The notes under the pieces: model-generated
What the model was told of the DNA's origin: nothing
What the model saw: only the letters and a program-made list of their open reading frames with translations
Database searches by the model: none
From: JACJYE01 sp964432875
GTDB lineage: Bacteria; Bacteroidota; Bacteroidia; Chitinophagales; Saprospiraceae
DNA: 43,091 nt
Direction: 5' to 3'
Assembly: GCA_964432875.1 (NCBI GenBank)
Contig: CAYSPJ010000035.1
Coordinates: 1-43,091 of the forward strand
Program-made: the position numbers and the translations under genes
Part shown: positions 32,736 through 41,246 of the stretch, piece after piece
How the letters are laid out: each line of letters starts with the position of its first letter
How positions within the stretch are numbered: position 1 is the first letter of the stretch

Positions 32736-33527
32736 ATGTTAGAGCGCCTGCAAGTAAGACCGGAGCACCAAAGAACGCTGAGAAAACTTGGCTGGATCGC
32801 GCTATTGCTCGTATCCCTGGGCGCGGTCTTTTCTGCGGTGGAGCAAAAAGGGGAGAGCCCGGCTAAAGAGGTAGTGATAGACATAAAGCCTTTGAAAAAT
32901 GGGGAGCGTTTTATCCAGCCTGATGATATACGCCTGCTTGTCGAGCGCAGCTTCGGGTATAAAATGGAAGGCCGCAGCTTGGTTTCTATTGATGTTGAAC
33001 GCTTGGAGCAAGTGTTGGAAGAAGACCCCTTCATCCTGGATGCGGATGCCTACCTGGCAGCCAACAACAAGCTGAAGATCAGAGTCGTCCAGCGCGAGCC
33101 TATCCTGAGGGTGATCGACAATAACGGCTTCAACTACTACCTCGATATCAATGGGGTCAAGATGCCGCCTTCGCCCCATTTTACCGCCAGAGTGCTCGTC
33201 GCTACCGGCAACCTGCCGCCTTACGAGCCGGGCTTCCTGGAGCAGAAGCGCAACACCTTGGCCGATGCTTTCCGCTTGACGGAAATACTGCTGGGGGATG
33301 AATTCTTCCGCCCGATGATTGAGCAGATCCACCTCAGCAACCGCGGCGAGATGATACTCATCCCCATGGTCGGCGGCCAGAAAATCGCCTTTGGGAAATT
33401 TGAAAACACCGCGGAAAAATTGAGGAACCTCCGGGCCTTCTACAAAGAAATATTGCCCTATGAGGGCTGGCGCAAGTACTCCGAAGTCAGCGTGCAGTAC
33501 TCTGGCCAGGTCGTGTGCAGAAGATGA
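32736..33527 (+). CDS. ftsQ: Cell division protein FtsQ-like
   Basis: A 263-residue bitopic membrane protein: a short cytoplasmic N-terminus, one transmembrane helix (about 17-35), then a periplasmic POTRA-like region (about 48-120, ending in KLKIRVVQREPILRVIDNNG) and a beta domain. The segment YYLDINGVKMP matches the D-x-x-G-v pattern after the POTRA of FtsQ/DivIB. The family is divergent, and its position between murC and ftsA decides the name. It would bridge early and late divisome proteins. A 108-base gap follows before ftsA. Confidence 0.88.
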   Translation: MLERLQVRPEHQRTLRKLGWIALLLVSLGAVFSAVEQKGESPAKEVVIDIKPLKNGERFIQPDDIRLLVERSFGYKMEGRSLVSIDVERLEQVLEEDPFILDADAYLAANNKLKIRVVQREPILRVIDNNGFNYYLDINGVKMPPSPHFTARVLVATGNLPPYEPGFLEQKRNTLADAFRLTEILLGDEFFRPMIEQIHLSNRGEMILIPMVGGQKIAFGKFENTAEKLRNLRAFYKEILPYEGWRKYSEVSVQYSGQVVCRR

Positions 33528-33635
33528 TCAACCGCCTAGCTGCAGCAGTGTCGACGGGGCGGGGAGAGACATTAAACAGAAACAGGTTGATTGACAGCCT
33601 GAAAAAATAAAGAGAAAACGCAAAAAGAAAACAAG

Positions 33636-34955
33636 ATGAGCATGATAGACCAGGATTTCAACAAGACAGATGTCATTGTCGCCGTAGATATTGGCACAAC
33701 CAAAATTTGCGCTATTGCCGGACGCCGCAACAAGCACGGTAAAATCGAAGTATTAGGCTTCGGGAAAGTGGCCTCAGAGGGGGTGCTAAGGGGGGTGGTG
33801 TCTAATATCGAAAAGACGGTAAACGCCATCTCGGAAGCGGTGGAGGCGGCCCAGCGCCATGCTGGCGCTACCTTTAAAACGGTCCACGTCGGCATTGCTG
33901 GTCAGCACATCAAGAGCTTGCAGCATCGGGGTATCCTGACGCGCGACAACGACCATACCGAAATCAGCCAACGCGATATTGATCGTCTGGTGGGCGATAT
34001 GCACAAGCTGGTACTGCCGCCAGGCGATAAAATCCTGCACGTCATCCCACAGGAATATACCATCGATAACGAGCAGGGCATACTCGACCCTATCGGCATG
34101 TCGGGTATCCGCCTGGAGGCCAATTTCCACATCATTACTGGCCAAATTTCGGCATCCAACAATATCTACCGCTGCGTAGAGCGTACCGGCAGGAAGGTAG
34201 CCAACATGACGCTGGAGCCAATCGCTTCAGCCACGGCCGTGCTCAGCGAAGAAGAAAAGGAAGCTGGCGTCGCCTTGGTAGATATCGGCGGCGGCACTAC
34301 GGATATCACCATCTTCTGCGATGGCATCATCCGCCACACGGCGGTAGTGCCCTTGGGAGGCAATGTAATCACCAAAGATATCAAAGAAGGCTGCACGGTG
34401 ATGGCACCGCAGGCGGAAAGCCTTAAGGTCCGCTTTGGTTCGGCTCTGGCGGACGAGGTTTACGACAACCGCATCATCTCCATCCCTGGCCTGCGTGGGC
34501 GCGACCACAAGGAGATATCGGAAAAGAACCTGGCGCGCATCATCCAGGCCCGCATGGAGGAGATACTGGATTACGTGCTTTGGGAAATCCGCCGTTCTGG
34601 TTATGAGCGCAAGCTCATCGGCGGTATCGTGCTGACGGGCGGCGGCGCCTTGCTAAACCACATCGATAAACTGACGGAATATCATACTGGGCTAAGCACC
34701 CGGGTTGGGGCACCGATAGAGCACTTGGCTCATGGTTACAACGAACAGCTGGGCAGCCCGGTCTATGCCACCGGCATCGGCCTGCTGATGAAAGGGCTGG
34801 ATGATCTGGAGGCCGGCATGCTATATCAGGAAGCGGTAGTGCCAAAAACACAGCAGGAAGAAGAGGAGGAAGAGGAGGCTGGCAATAGCTGGTATGAAAA
34901 CTTGTTCCGCAAAACCAAGGAGTGGTTTGAAGCCGCGCCAGATAACGAATTCTAA
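33636..34955 (+). CDS. ftsA: Cell division protein FtsA
   Basis: A 439-residue actin-like ATPase that tethers FtsZ to the membrane. It has the phosphate-binding VAVDIGTTKICAIAGRRN near the start, a second block VALVDIGGGTTDITIF, and GGIVLTGGGALLNHID for adenosine binding. After an acidic linker (EEEEEEEAG) comes an amphipathic C-terminal helix (NSWYENLFRKTKEWFE), the membrane-targeting sequence. The leader before the ATG is A-rich, the usual Bacteroidota initiation context. ftsZ follows after 51 bases. Confidence 0.96.
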   Translation: MSMIDQDFNKTDVIVAVDIGTTKICAIAGRRNKHGKIEVLGFGKVASEGVLRGVVSNIEKTVNAISEAVEAAQRHAGATFKTVHVGIAGQHIKSLQHRGILTRDNDHTEISQRDIDRLVGDMHKLVLPPGDKILHVIPQEYTIDNEQGILDPIGMSGIRLEANFHIITGQISASNNIYRCVERTGRKVANMTLEPIASATAVLSEEEKEAGVALVDIGGGTTDITIFCDGIIRHTAVVPLGGNVITKDIKEGCTVMAPQAESLKVRFGSALADEVYDNRIISIPGLRGRDHKEISEKNLARIIQARMEEILDYVLWEIRRSGYERKLIGGIVLTGGGALLNHIDKLTEYHTGLSTRVGAPIEHLAHGYNEQLGSPVYATGIGLLMKGLDDLEAGMLYQEAVVPKTQQEEEEEEEAGNSWYENLFRKTKEWFEAAPDNEF

Positions 34956-35006
34956 ACTAAACGTCCCCCCGGCTCCGTTCGGGGTAAACATTAAAAACCA
35001 AATATT

Positions 35007-36458
35007 ATGGTATTCGATTTGCCAAAAAACGAAAGCCCGATTATCAAGGTGATGGGCGTAGGCGGCGGCGGCAGCAATGCCGTCACCCACATGTTTAAGC
35101 AAGGGATCGTAGGGGTGGACTTTGCGATATGCAATACGGATTCTCAAGCGATGGAGCTGAGCCCGGTACCTACTAAAATTCAGCTGGGGCCCAACCTCAC
35201 CGAAGGCCGTGGCGCGGGCTCCAAGCCCAATATCGGCAAGATGGCCTGCGAAGAATCTATTGAGGAGCTCAAGCGGTTTTTGGAAAACAACTGCAAGATG
35301 CTCTTCGTCACGGCTGGCATGGGCGGCGGCACCGGCACCGGCGCTGCGCCAATTATCGCCAAAACGGCCAAAGAGATGGACATCCTTACGGTGGGTATCG
35401 TCACCATGCCCTTCCTCTTCGAGGGCCGCCGCCGGATGTCCCAGGGCTCCGATGGGCTCGATGAGTTGAAGAAGCACGTTGATACCCTCATCGTCATCTC
35501 CAATGACAAGCTCCGCTATATCCACGGCAACCTCTCCATCTCCGAGGCTTTTGCTCAGGCAGACAATATCCTGACCACAGCGGCTAAGGGCATCGCTGAA
35601 ATCATCACTGTGCCTGGCTACGTCAACGTGGACTTTGAGGACGTCAATACGGTCATGCGCGGTAGTGGCGTGGCTATTATGGGCACCGCATCGGCAGCCG
35701 GCGAAGACCGGGCTAAACGCGCCGTTGACGAAGCGCTCAACTCGCCGCTGCTGGAAGATAATAACATCCAGGGTGCACAGCATATCTTGCTGAACATCAC
35801 CTCGGGCACCAAGGAGGTGACCATGGACGAAATCTTCGAAATCACCGAGTTTGTCCAGGAAGAGGCTGGCTTTGGTACCGACCTGATCTGGGGCAATTGC
35901 CATGACGAATCGCTGGGCGATAAAATCAGCGTGACGGTCATCGCTACTGGCTTCGAGCACAAGGCGGCCAACCTGGCCAAGGCTAAGCCCAGCAACCGCA
36001 TCGTGGTCAACCTGGAAGACGATCCTTTTGAAAAAAAAGAGACGCCCCCCAAAAAAGGCCTAGCTGATATCGGCTTCGAGGAAGAAGGCGAGGCTTCTAC
36101 GAATGTCTTCGAGTTTGATGACTTGCGCCCCAATATGGACAAGTACCGCTCCCGCTACTCCTATGAGGACCCTATGCCTCCGAAAAATGAAAGCTTAGAC
36201 AGCGAGGAGGAAAGCCGCCGTAAGTGGATGGAAGAAGAGCGCAAACGCCGTGAGCGCCTGCGCAGCAAACACGTGAAACTGAGCAACCCTAAAGCGGTTA
36301 TCGACTTGGAGAACGAACCGGCCTACCTGCGCCGCGGTGTCCAACTGGATGACCTGCCAGATTCTTCTGAGCAGCCGATGTCAAAATGGACGATCTCGGA
36401 TGAGGCGCCGGAGTTCCGCTCCAGCGGCAATTCTTTTTTGCACGATAATGTGGACTGA
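35007..36458 (+). CDS. ftsZ: Cell division protein FtsZ
   Basis: A 483-residue tubulin-like GTPase forming the Z ring. It has GVGGGGSNAVTHM at 17-29, the GTP-binding GGGTGTG at 106-112 and the T7-loop region YVNVDFEDVNTVM. A long charged linker (about 330-440) is rich in Glu, Lys and Arg (for example EEERKRRERLR). The C-terminal peptide ends NSFLHDNVD, a Bacteroidota hallmark, preceded by PAYLRRGVQLDDLP. The total is much longer than E. coli FtsZ (383). A small hairpin (CCCCG / CGGGG) lies in the ftsA-ftsZ gap. The stop is followed at once by a repeat array. Confidence 0.97.
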   Translation: MVFDLPKNESPIIKVMGVGGGGSNAVTHMFKQGIVGVDFAICNTDSQAMELSPVPTKIQLGPNLTEGRGAGSKPNIGKMACEESIEELKRFLENNCKMLFVTAGMGGGTGTGAAPIIAKTAKEMDILTVGIVTMPFLFEGRRRMSQGSDGLDELKKHVDTLIVISNDKLRYIHGNLSISEAFAQADNILTTAAKGIAEIITVPGYVNVDFEDVNTVMRGSGVAIMGTASAAGEDRAKRAVDEALNSPLLEDNNIQGAQHILLNITSGTKEVTMDEIFEITEFVQEEAGFGTDLIWGNCHDESLGDKISVTVIATGFEHKAANLAKAKPSNRIVVNLEDDPFEKKETPPKKGLADIGFEEEGEASTNVFEFDDLRPNMDKYRSRYSYEDPMPPKNESLDSEEESRRKWMEEERKRRERLRSKHVKLSNPKAVIDLENEPAYLRRGVQLDDLPDSSEQPMSKWTISDEAPEFRSSGNSFLHDNVD

Positions 36459-36553
36459 GTGAGGGGCTCACTCCCCGCTCAGCCCCTCACTAATGCCAAC
36501 CCATCCAAGCCCGCTTGACCGGTGAGGGGCTGACTCCCCGCTCAGCCCCTCAC
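36459..36553. repeat. Tandem repeat with internal inverted repeats after ftsZ
   Basis: Two near-identical 32-base units begin at 36459 and 36522 (63-base period). Each opens with GTGAGGGGCT and closes with its reverse complement AGCCCCTCAC, differing at one base in between. The spacer after the first copy is partly repeated after the second (CCAAGCCCGC). Each unit forms a 10-bp stem, so together they may end ftsZ transcription, though no T-tract follows. Confidence 0.75.
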
Positions 36554-36642
36554 TAAGTCAGAGCCCCCCAAGCCCGCCCGCGCCTCAGAAGGCGCAGGGG
36601 TGCAGGGTTCCCCTACGCTCACCTGCCTGCTAAAGGCAGGGT

Positions 36643-36811
36643 CGATTGGTTCTAGCGGTATAAACCGCAAAATGCAAAATACCAAATATGAAATGTAAAA
36701 GTGGCACACCGCGGGCTGCATCACCGGGCCCATTTTGCATTTTAAATTTTGCGGTTTTGAATTTTGCGGTTTAAAAATTGGTGCAATAACCGGCTTTATC
36801 AGAACCAATCG
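36643..36811. mobile_element. 169-base element bounded by 11-bp terminal inverted repeats
   Basis: CGATTGGTTCT (36643-36653) and AGAACCAATCG (36801-36811) are perfect reverse complements. Inside, AACCGCAAAATGCAAAAT pairs with ATTTTGCATTTTAAATTTTGCGGTT, and the half ATTTTGCGGTTT occurs twice in a row. No open frame of note is inside, and no target-site duplication was seen by eye. The form is that of a MITE or intergenic palindromic element, but without a second copy in the window this is tentative. Confidence 0.45.
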
Positions 36812-36888
36812 CCCTACGAGAGCTAAGGATTACCATCCAACACTCGCTTAAGCTGCTTTATAACAAATAGTTAGCTGTAAATCTCTCC

Positions 36889-39609
36889 TTAAAACTGCCT
36901 TCGCCCGTCGGCATTATTGCGGTTGTAGGGGATTTTGAGGAAGTCCATCGAACCAGGCTTGACGCCGATTGAGAAGTTGTAGGTGCCCCGGGTGGGCTGC
37001 CAGCTCAAGTTCATCTGCCAGCAGTGGAGGTCGCGGCTAAAGCCGAGGGAGGGGTAAGTCAGGCCTTTGCGGGCAAAATCGTAGCCGAAGTTGCCGATGA
37101 CGATGGTCCAGTTTTCAGTCAATTGGATGCCGCCCTGGCAATTGATAGAGTGGGTCTGCACAAAGACGGTATCGCTTTTGGTCGAGGTGCCGAATTGAAA
37201 GACCAGGTTATGGCTGATGTTGAAATTTTCGAATAAGCTGAGGAAGTCCGTTTCTTCGACGGGGCGGAACTCATCTTCCGGCAGCGGCGCGCGCTCTACC
37301 ACTTCCTCCTCTTTACCTTGGAAAAGGGCACGGATTTTACCCACGGAGATATTGGTGTTGAAGCGGGCGTTGGCGTTTACGAAGCGCAGCAATTGGCCAT
37401 CGCGCCGCCAGGCAAATTCATTGACGCGCCGCAGGTTGCCATTTTTTTCCACTACCGCCGCATAAGGGTCGAATAGGGCTTGGGCGCCAAAAGTAGTCAT
37501 GCCTTTGAGTATACGGGCGGTGCCGCTGGCGCTCAGCGGGCTCCATTTGAGCGAGTCAGCTGCAAAATTGTAATTGCCATTGATAATGAGGTTGTCAAAG
37601 AGCTTGATGTTCTTGGTGGTGGAGTCCCTTTTAGAAAATACTTTGGCCTCGAAGATGTTGTTCAGGCTGTAGTTGATAGCCATCTGCTGGCCGCTGGTGG
37701 GTGGCCCGCCGAAAATAGCCCCCTGGAAGATGGAGTATTCATCCAGCAGATCGGGGTTGTTGGGGTTTCTGACGTTGTCGATATAGCCTAGCTCCGGGCG
37801 GGTATAATCAGGGGTGTAATTGAAAGATATGCTGGGCTTCATCACGTGGCGGATACCGCGGATCGGGCCGCTTTTAAACAGCATGGTACCGAAAATCTGC
37901 GTGTTGAGGCTCAGGCTGGTGTTGAATTGGCGGAAAGATTCAAAGCCCGTGACAAACCTTTCGTCGATGGTGCCGAAGGAAAGGGTGTCATAAGTCTCTA
38001 CCCCGTTGTTGAAGGTCGTGTCGATCACCAGGCCGGGCACGAAATCCCGGCGCAGGGATTTGAGGTACCACACTTCGCTATAATTGGCCCCGGGGTTGAG
38101 GTTGAAATACCGCAGGACCTTGAAGGAGGTGCCACTGGTAACGGATTGCTGGACGCCAAACTGTGCATCCTCCAGGGTTTTCTGGGAAAAGAGGGTGGTG
38201 TCCGTAGCTTCAAAGCGGTTGCGGGCCTCGCCCTGATAGCGCATCGTGATATCCTCATACCAGCGTTTGGGGCCCACCCGCTCTTGTTTCCGGAAAGGGT
38301 AGAGGGCCTGGGTTTGAAACTTGAGGTTGGGGAAGTTGATGGTAACGTTGCCCGTGGCCGAGTTTTGGTTGTGGCTAAGGCTGGCGTTGAAGTTCATTGG
38401 TTTATCGCGCCAGTCTTTGCTGAAAGCCAAGTTGGAGTTCAATTGGTTTTGGAGTACCCGCGAGGCATCGTTGAAAACCCGGCTCTGGTAATCATTGGTT
38501 TGGATATTGATCGAGCCGCCGAAGGTATTGGTAGGGTGAGCGGAGCGGTCCTGGCGGTGCGACCACAGGATACGGAAAGACTGGGGGCGGTCGATATTGC
38601 CCTCGGGGTCCTCGCTGCGGCGCACATCGTAGCCCAGGTCGAAATTGCCGTTGTATTTGTAGCGTTTGCGGTATTGCGAGGCGACATTGACGCCCCAGGT
38701 GCCTTTGATATAGAGGTTGGTAGTCAGAGAGAGGTTGAAGTGGTCGCTGATCGGGAAATACCAGCCGATGCCTTCAAAACCGAAGCCCCACTGCGGGGAG
38801 AACTGGTAATCTCTCGGGAAAAGCAGGCCCGTACTCCGCCCCTGGGGGATGGGGAAAAAGCCAAAGGGCAGCCATAAGGGCGTGGGCACGTTCATGATTT
38901 CCAGATTGGAAGGCCCCACGATGACCATTTTATTGGGGATTACTTTCTGCCGCTGGCTGCGGATGCCAAAGTGCGGTTGATCATGCGTACAAGTGGTGAA
39001 GATGGAATTTTGGCTGAAGATGATGTCCTGAGGCTGTTCGGTGGTATCGCGCGCCGGGATACTGATAAATTTGGATCGTTCGCCGCGCACGACGATGTCA
39101 TTCTGCTGCGTTACCACTTTGTAAACAACACCCCGGCGCGTTTGGAAGTTATAGCGCATGCTATCGGCTTTAAAAGTCTGCCGGCCATCAGAGAATTCTG
39201 GAAAACTGGCCATGCGCCCCAAGCTGTCGGGCATACCGGAAGCCGTGACGACGCTGGTATTCCAGTCGAAAACAATATAGCCGGCTTTCAGGTTAATGCT
39301 GGTATAAGCAACCGAAGCATCGCCGTAAAGGTGGACCCTTTGCCCGCTGAGGTCGTAAATCATGGAATCCTTGGCGATGTATTCTACAGGTGCGTCGAGC
39401 GAGTCTCTGGAATAAGCGATTTGGCCCAAAGGGATAGTCAGGCTATCGGCCGTTGGCGGCAAGCTATCTAGCCCACTGGCATAGAGGCTGTCGAGCGGTG
39501 CAGCAACCAGGCTGTCCGGCGCTGCTATGGGGATGGTATCAAGCTGCGCATGTAGGCTCAGCAAGGGCCATAGCAGAAATATGATTATTATTGGTAACTT
39601 TGCTCCCAA
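36889..39609 (-). CDS. lptD: LPS-assembly outer-membrane protein LptD
   Basis: A 906-residue protein with signal peptide (1-21, IIIIFLLWPLLSLHAQ) that inserts lipopolysaccharide into the outer leaflet of the outer membrane. An OstA/LptA-like periplasmic domain (about 60-190; VEYIAKDSMIYDLSGQRVHLYG, FKADSMRYNFQTRRGVVYK) is followed by a large beta-barrel (PLWLPFGFFPIPQGRSTGLL and many alternating strands). The start appears to be a TTG at 39607-39609: a stop lies two codons upstream and there is no ATG before the signal peptide. It is divergent from the amidase gene with only 22 bases between the starts. No lptE is adjacent. Confidence 0.93.
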   Translation of the reverse strand: MGAKLPIIIIFLLWPLLSLHAQLDTIPIAAPDSLVAAPLDSLYASGLDSLPPTADSLTIPLGQIAYSRDSLDAPVEYIAKDSMIYDLSGQRVHLYGDASVAYTSINLKAGYIVFDWNTSVVTASGMPDSLGRMASFPEFSDGRQTFKADSMRYNFQTRRGVVYKVVTQQNDIVVRGERSKFISIPARDTTEQPQDIIFSQNSIFTTCTHDQPHFGIRSQRQKVIPNKMVIVGPSNLEIMNVPTPLWLPFGFFPIPQGRSTGLLFPRDYQFSPQWGFGFEGIGWYFPISDHFNLSLTTNLYIKGTWGVNVASQYRKRYKYNGNFDLGYDVRRSEDPEGNIDRPQSFRILWSHRQDRSAHPTNTFGGSINIQTNDYQSRVFNDASRVLQNQLNSNLAFSKDWRDKPMNFNASLSHNQNSATGNVTINFPNLKFQTQALYPFRKQERVGPKRWYEDITMRYQGEARNRFEATDTTLFSQKTLEDAQFGVQQSVTSGTSFKVLRYFNLNPGANYSEVWYLKSLRRDFVPGLVIDTTFNNGVETYDTLSFGTIDERFVTGFESFRQFNTSLSLNTQIFGTMLFKSGPIRGIRHVMKPSISFNYTPDYTRPELGYIDNVRNPNNPDLLDEYSIFQGAIFGGPPTSGQQMAINYSLNNIFEAKVFSKRDSTTKNIKLFDNLIINGNYNFAADSLKWSPLSASGTARILKGMTTFGAQALFDPYAAVVEKNGNLRRVNEFAWRRDGQLLRFVNANARFNTNISVGKIRALFQGKEEEVVERAPLPEDEFRPVEETDFLSLFENFNISHNLVFQFGTSTKSDTVFVQTHSINCQGGIQLTENWTIVIGNFGYDFARKGLTYPSLGFSRDLHCWQMNLSWQPTRGTYNFSIGVKPGSMDFLKIPYNRNNADGRRQF
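39595..39602 (+). promoter_or_regulatory. -7 element for the amidase gene, inside the start of lptD
   Basis: TAACTTTG fits TAnnTTTG and lies 30 bases before the amidase ATG at 39632. It overlaps the first codons of lptD on the other strand, so the two genes' control regions overlap. No -33 element is clear. Confidence 0.4.
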
Positions 39610-39631
39610 GGATCAATTGCGTTAAAGTACT

Positions 39632-41140
39632 ATGACGAAAGCGATAACCATCCTACAAACGTTATTTATTTTTCTTTGGCCGCTAGCCAGTGAGGGGTTT
39701 AACCTTTCATTATCCTTTGCCTGCCCGCACAGCGCTCCTCATGGGGTCTGCTGCTCTGCTGCGGCCCCCTCGGCAAGGGCAGTGCCCCACCGCTTGCCGA
39801 TATTGCCCAGTGGGGGTGCCAAGCTTCATGCCTTTGGCCAAAAGATGGGCAAAGTTATCAAAGAAAGCACAATTGCCGCAACGGATTACAAGATAAAAAC
39901 GGTAGTCATTGATCCGGGCCATGGCGGGCATGACCCGGGTTGCCTCGGCAGCAGTTCTCAAGAGAAGCACCTGGCCCTGGCTATCGCCCTGAAACTGGCG
40001 GAAAAGATGCGCTTGGATTTCCCGGACATCCGGGTCATCCTCACCCGCGACAGCGATGTCTTTATCCCCTTGCACCAGCGTGCTGCCATCGCCAACCGCA
40101 ACGATGCCGATTTGTTTATCTCTATCCACTGCAACTACATGCCTGGCTCCCGCGCTACGCATGGCTCCGAAACTTACGTCATGGGCTTGCATACTGCGGA
40201 GCACAACCTGGAGGTGGCCAAGCGGGAAAACGCGGTCATCCTTTACGAAGATGACTACCAAAAAAACTACGACTACGACCCGAATTCGCCAGAGGGGCAC
40301 ATCCTTTTGAGCATGTTTCAAAATGCGTTCCTGGAGCAGAGTATCCTCTTTGCCGAAAAGGTGGAAGAAAAATTTGCATCTTACGCCCAACGCAAGAGCC
40401 GCGGCGTAAAGCAAGCTGGCTTCGTGGTGCTGAAAGAGACGGCCATGCCCAGCGTGCTGGTGGAAGTGGGCTTCCTGAGCAACCGGGACGAAGAAGCTTA
40501 CCTGAAAGATGAAGCGGGGCAGCTTGCCATCGCCGGATCTATCCTCACGGCCTTCGACGAGTATAAAGCCACGGTGGAAGGCACCGCGCCAACGCTGGCC
40601 GCCAGAGTGCCAGCCCGGTCCTCTGCTCCACCCCCTGGGCCCATTAAGGCGAAGGTGCCGCCCAGCGCGCAAGTGCCGCCCGCGCCGGAGGCACCCCTGA
40701 AGAGAGAGGAGCCGGCCGCCGCAGCGTCACCGGGGCAGCCCGCACCCTCCTCGGGCATGCTGGTGCTACATCCTTCAGCCAGCACTTCTCGTCCGTCTAA
40801 CGCTGCGCCCCTCAACGGAGAACCCGTGCCCGTGCGGGTCACCAATACCCCAAGAGGAGAAGTGCCGGCCAATATCCAATTTCACGTCCAATTGGCCGCT
40901 ACCAGCCGCGCCCTGGATACCCGTGACGATAAGTGGCGCAATACGGGCTACTCCATCGAACTGGTGCGTGAAGACAACCTCTATAAATACCAGGCCCGCA
41001 ACTTCACCAGCCTCGAACAAGCCTTCGAAGCCCGCCTCCTGCTGCAGAGCCGCGGCTTCCCGGATGCCTTCATCGTCGCCTACAAAGATGGCCGGCGTAT
41101 TTCCGTCGAGCAAGCTAAAAAAGAATTAGGCATCCCTTAG
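39632..41140 (+). CDS. N-acetylmuramoyl-L-alanine amidase with C-terminal SPOR-like domain
   Basis: A 502-residue cell wall hydrolase of the amidase_3 family, cutting the bond between MurNAc and the stem peptide. After a hydrophobic N-terminus (1-22) and a linker, the catalytic domain (about 88-310) has VVIDPGHGGHDPG with His97, Glu111, SIHCNYM with His166, and MPSVLVEVGFLSN with the catalytic Glu. A Pro/Ala-rich linker (about 320-405) leads to a C-terminal region (IQFHVQLAATS, FTSLEQAFEARLLLQSRGF, then DAFIVAYKDGRRIS) that resembles a SPOR peptidoglycan-binding domain. Daughter cell separation is the likely role, which fits its closeness to the dcw cluster. Confidence 0.92.
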   Translation: MTKAITILQTLFIFLWPLASEGFNLSLSFACPHSAPHGVCCSAAAPSARAVPHRLPILPSGGAKLHAFGQKMGKVIKESTIAATDYKIKTVVIDPGHGGHDPGCLGSSSQEKHLALAIALKLAEKMRLDFPDIRVILTRDSDVFIPLHQRAAIANRNDADLFISIHCNYMPGSRATHGSETYVMGLHTAEHNLEVAKRENAVILYEDDYQKNYDYDPNSPEGHILLSMFQNAFLEQSILFAEKVEEKFASYAQRKSRGVKQAGFVVLKETAMPSVLVEVGFLSNRDEEAYLKDEAGQLAIAGSILTAFDEYKATVEGTAPTLAARVPARSSAPPPGPIKAKVPPSAQVPPAPEAPLKREEPAAAASPGQPAPSSGMLVLHPSASTSRPSNAAPLNGEPVPVRVTNTPRGEVPANIQFHVQLAATSRALDTRDDKWRNTGYSIELVREDNLYKYQARNFTSLEQAFEARLLLQSRGFPDAFIVAYKDGRRISVEQAKKELGIP

Positions 41141-41211
41141 CAAAACCGGATGGTCTGGCAGCCGTCAAATTTGTCCTTCTCCGGAAAAACCGCCATCGGC
41201 AATAATTTTTA

Positions 41212-41219
41212 TACCTTTG
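41212..41219 (+). promoter_or_regulatory. -7 element for the MCE gene
   Basis: TACCTTTG fits TAnnTTTG, 28 bases before the ATG at 41247. No convincing -33 element is present at 19 bases. Confidence 0.4.
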
Positions 41220-41246
41220 CAGCCTGATTAAAAAACCCGATACACC

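Larger units (their letters stand above)
36459..36888. other. Repeat-rich intergenic region between ftsZ and lptD
   Basis: These 430 bases hold no gene. Besides the tandem repeat and inverted-repeat element there are further hairpins: GCGCCT-caga-AGGCGC (about 36580-36595) and CCTGCC / GGCAGG (about 36624-36641). The region separates two convergent genes. Confidence 0.55.

Noticed and set aside
34821..35960. A 379-codon minus-strand frame opposite ftsA/ftsZ
   Set aside because: It overlaps two unmistakable division genes and has no recognisable domain.
36459..36553. CRISPR-like short repeats after ftsZ
   Set aside because: Only two units with an imperfect spacer copy are present, no cas genes are nearby, and the units are self-complementary like terminator stems.
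36542..36808. An 88-codon minus-strand frame downstream of ftsZ
   Set aside because: It is made of the inverted-repeat element and hairpins; the peptide is repetitive and non-protein-like.
37846..38877. A 343-codon plus-strand frame opposite lptD
   Set aside because: It is an antisense shadow of the lptD coding sequence, caused by GC-rich codon positions.
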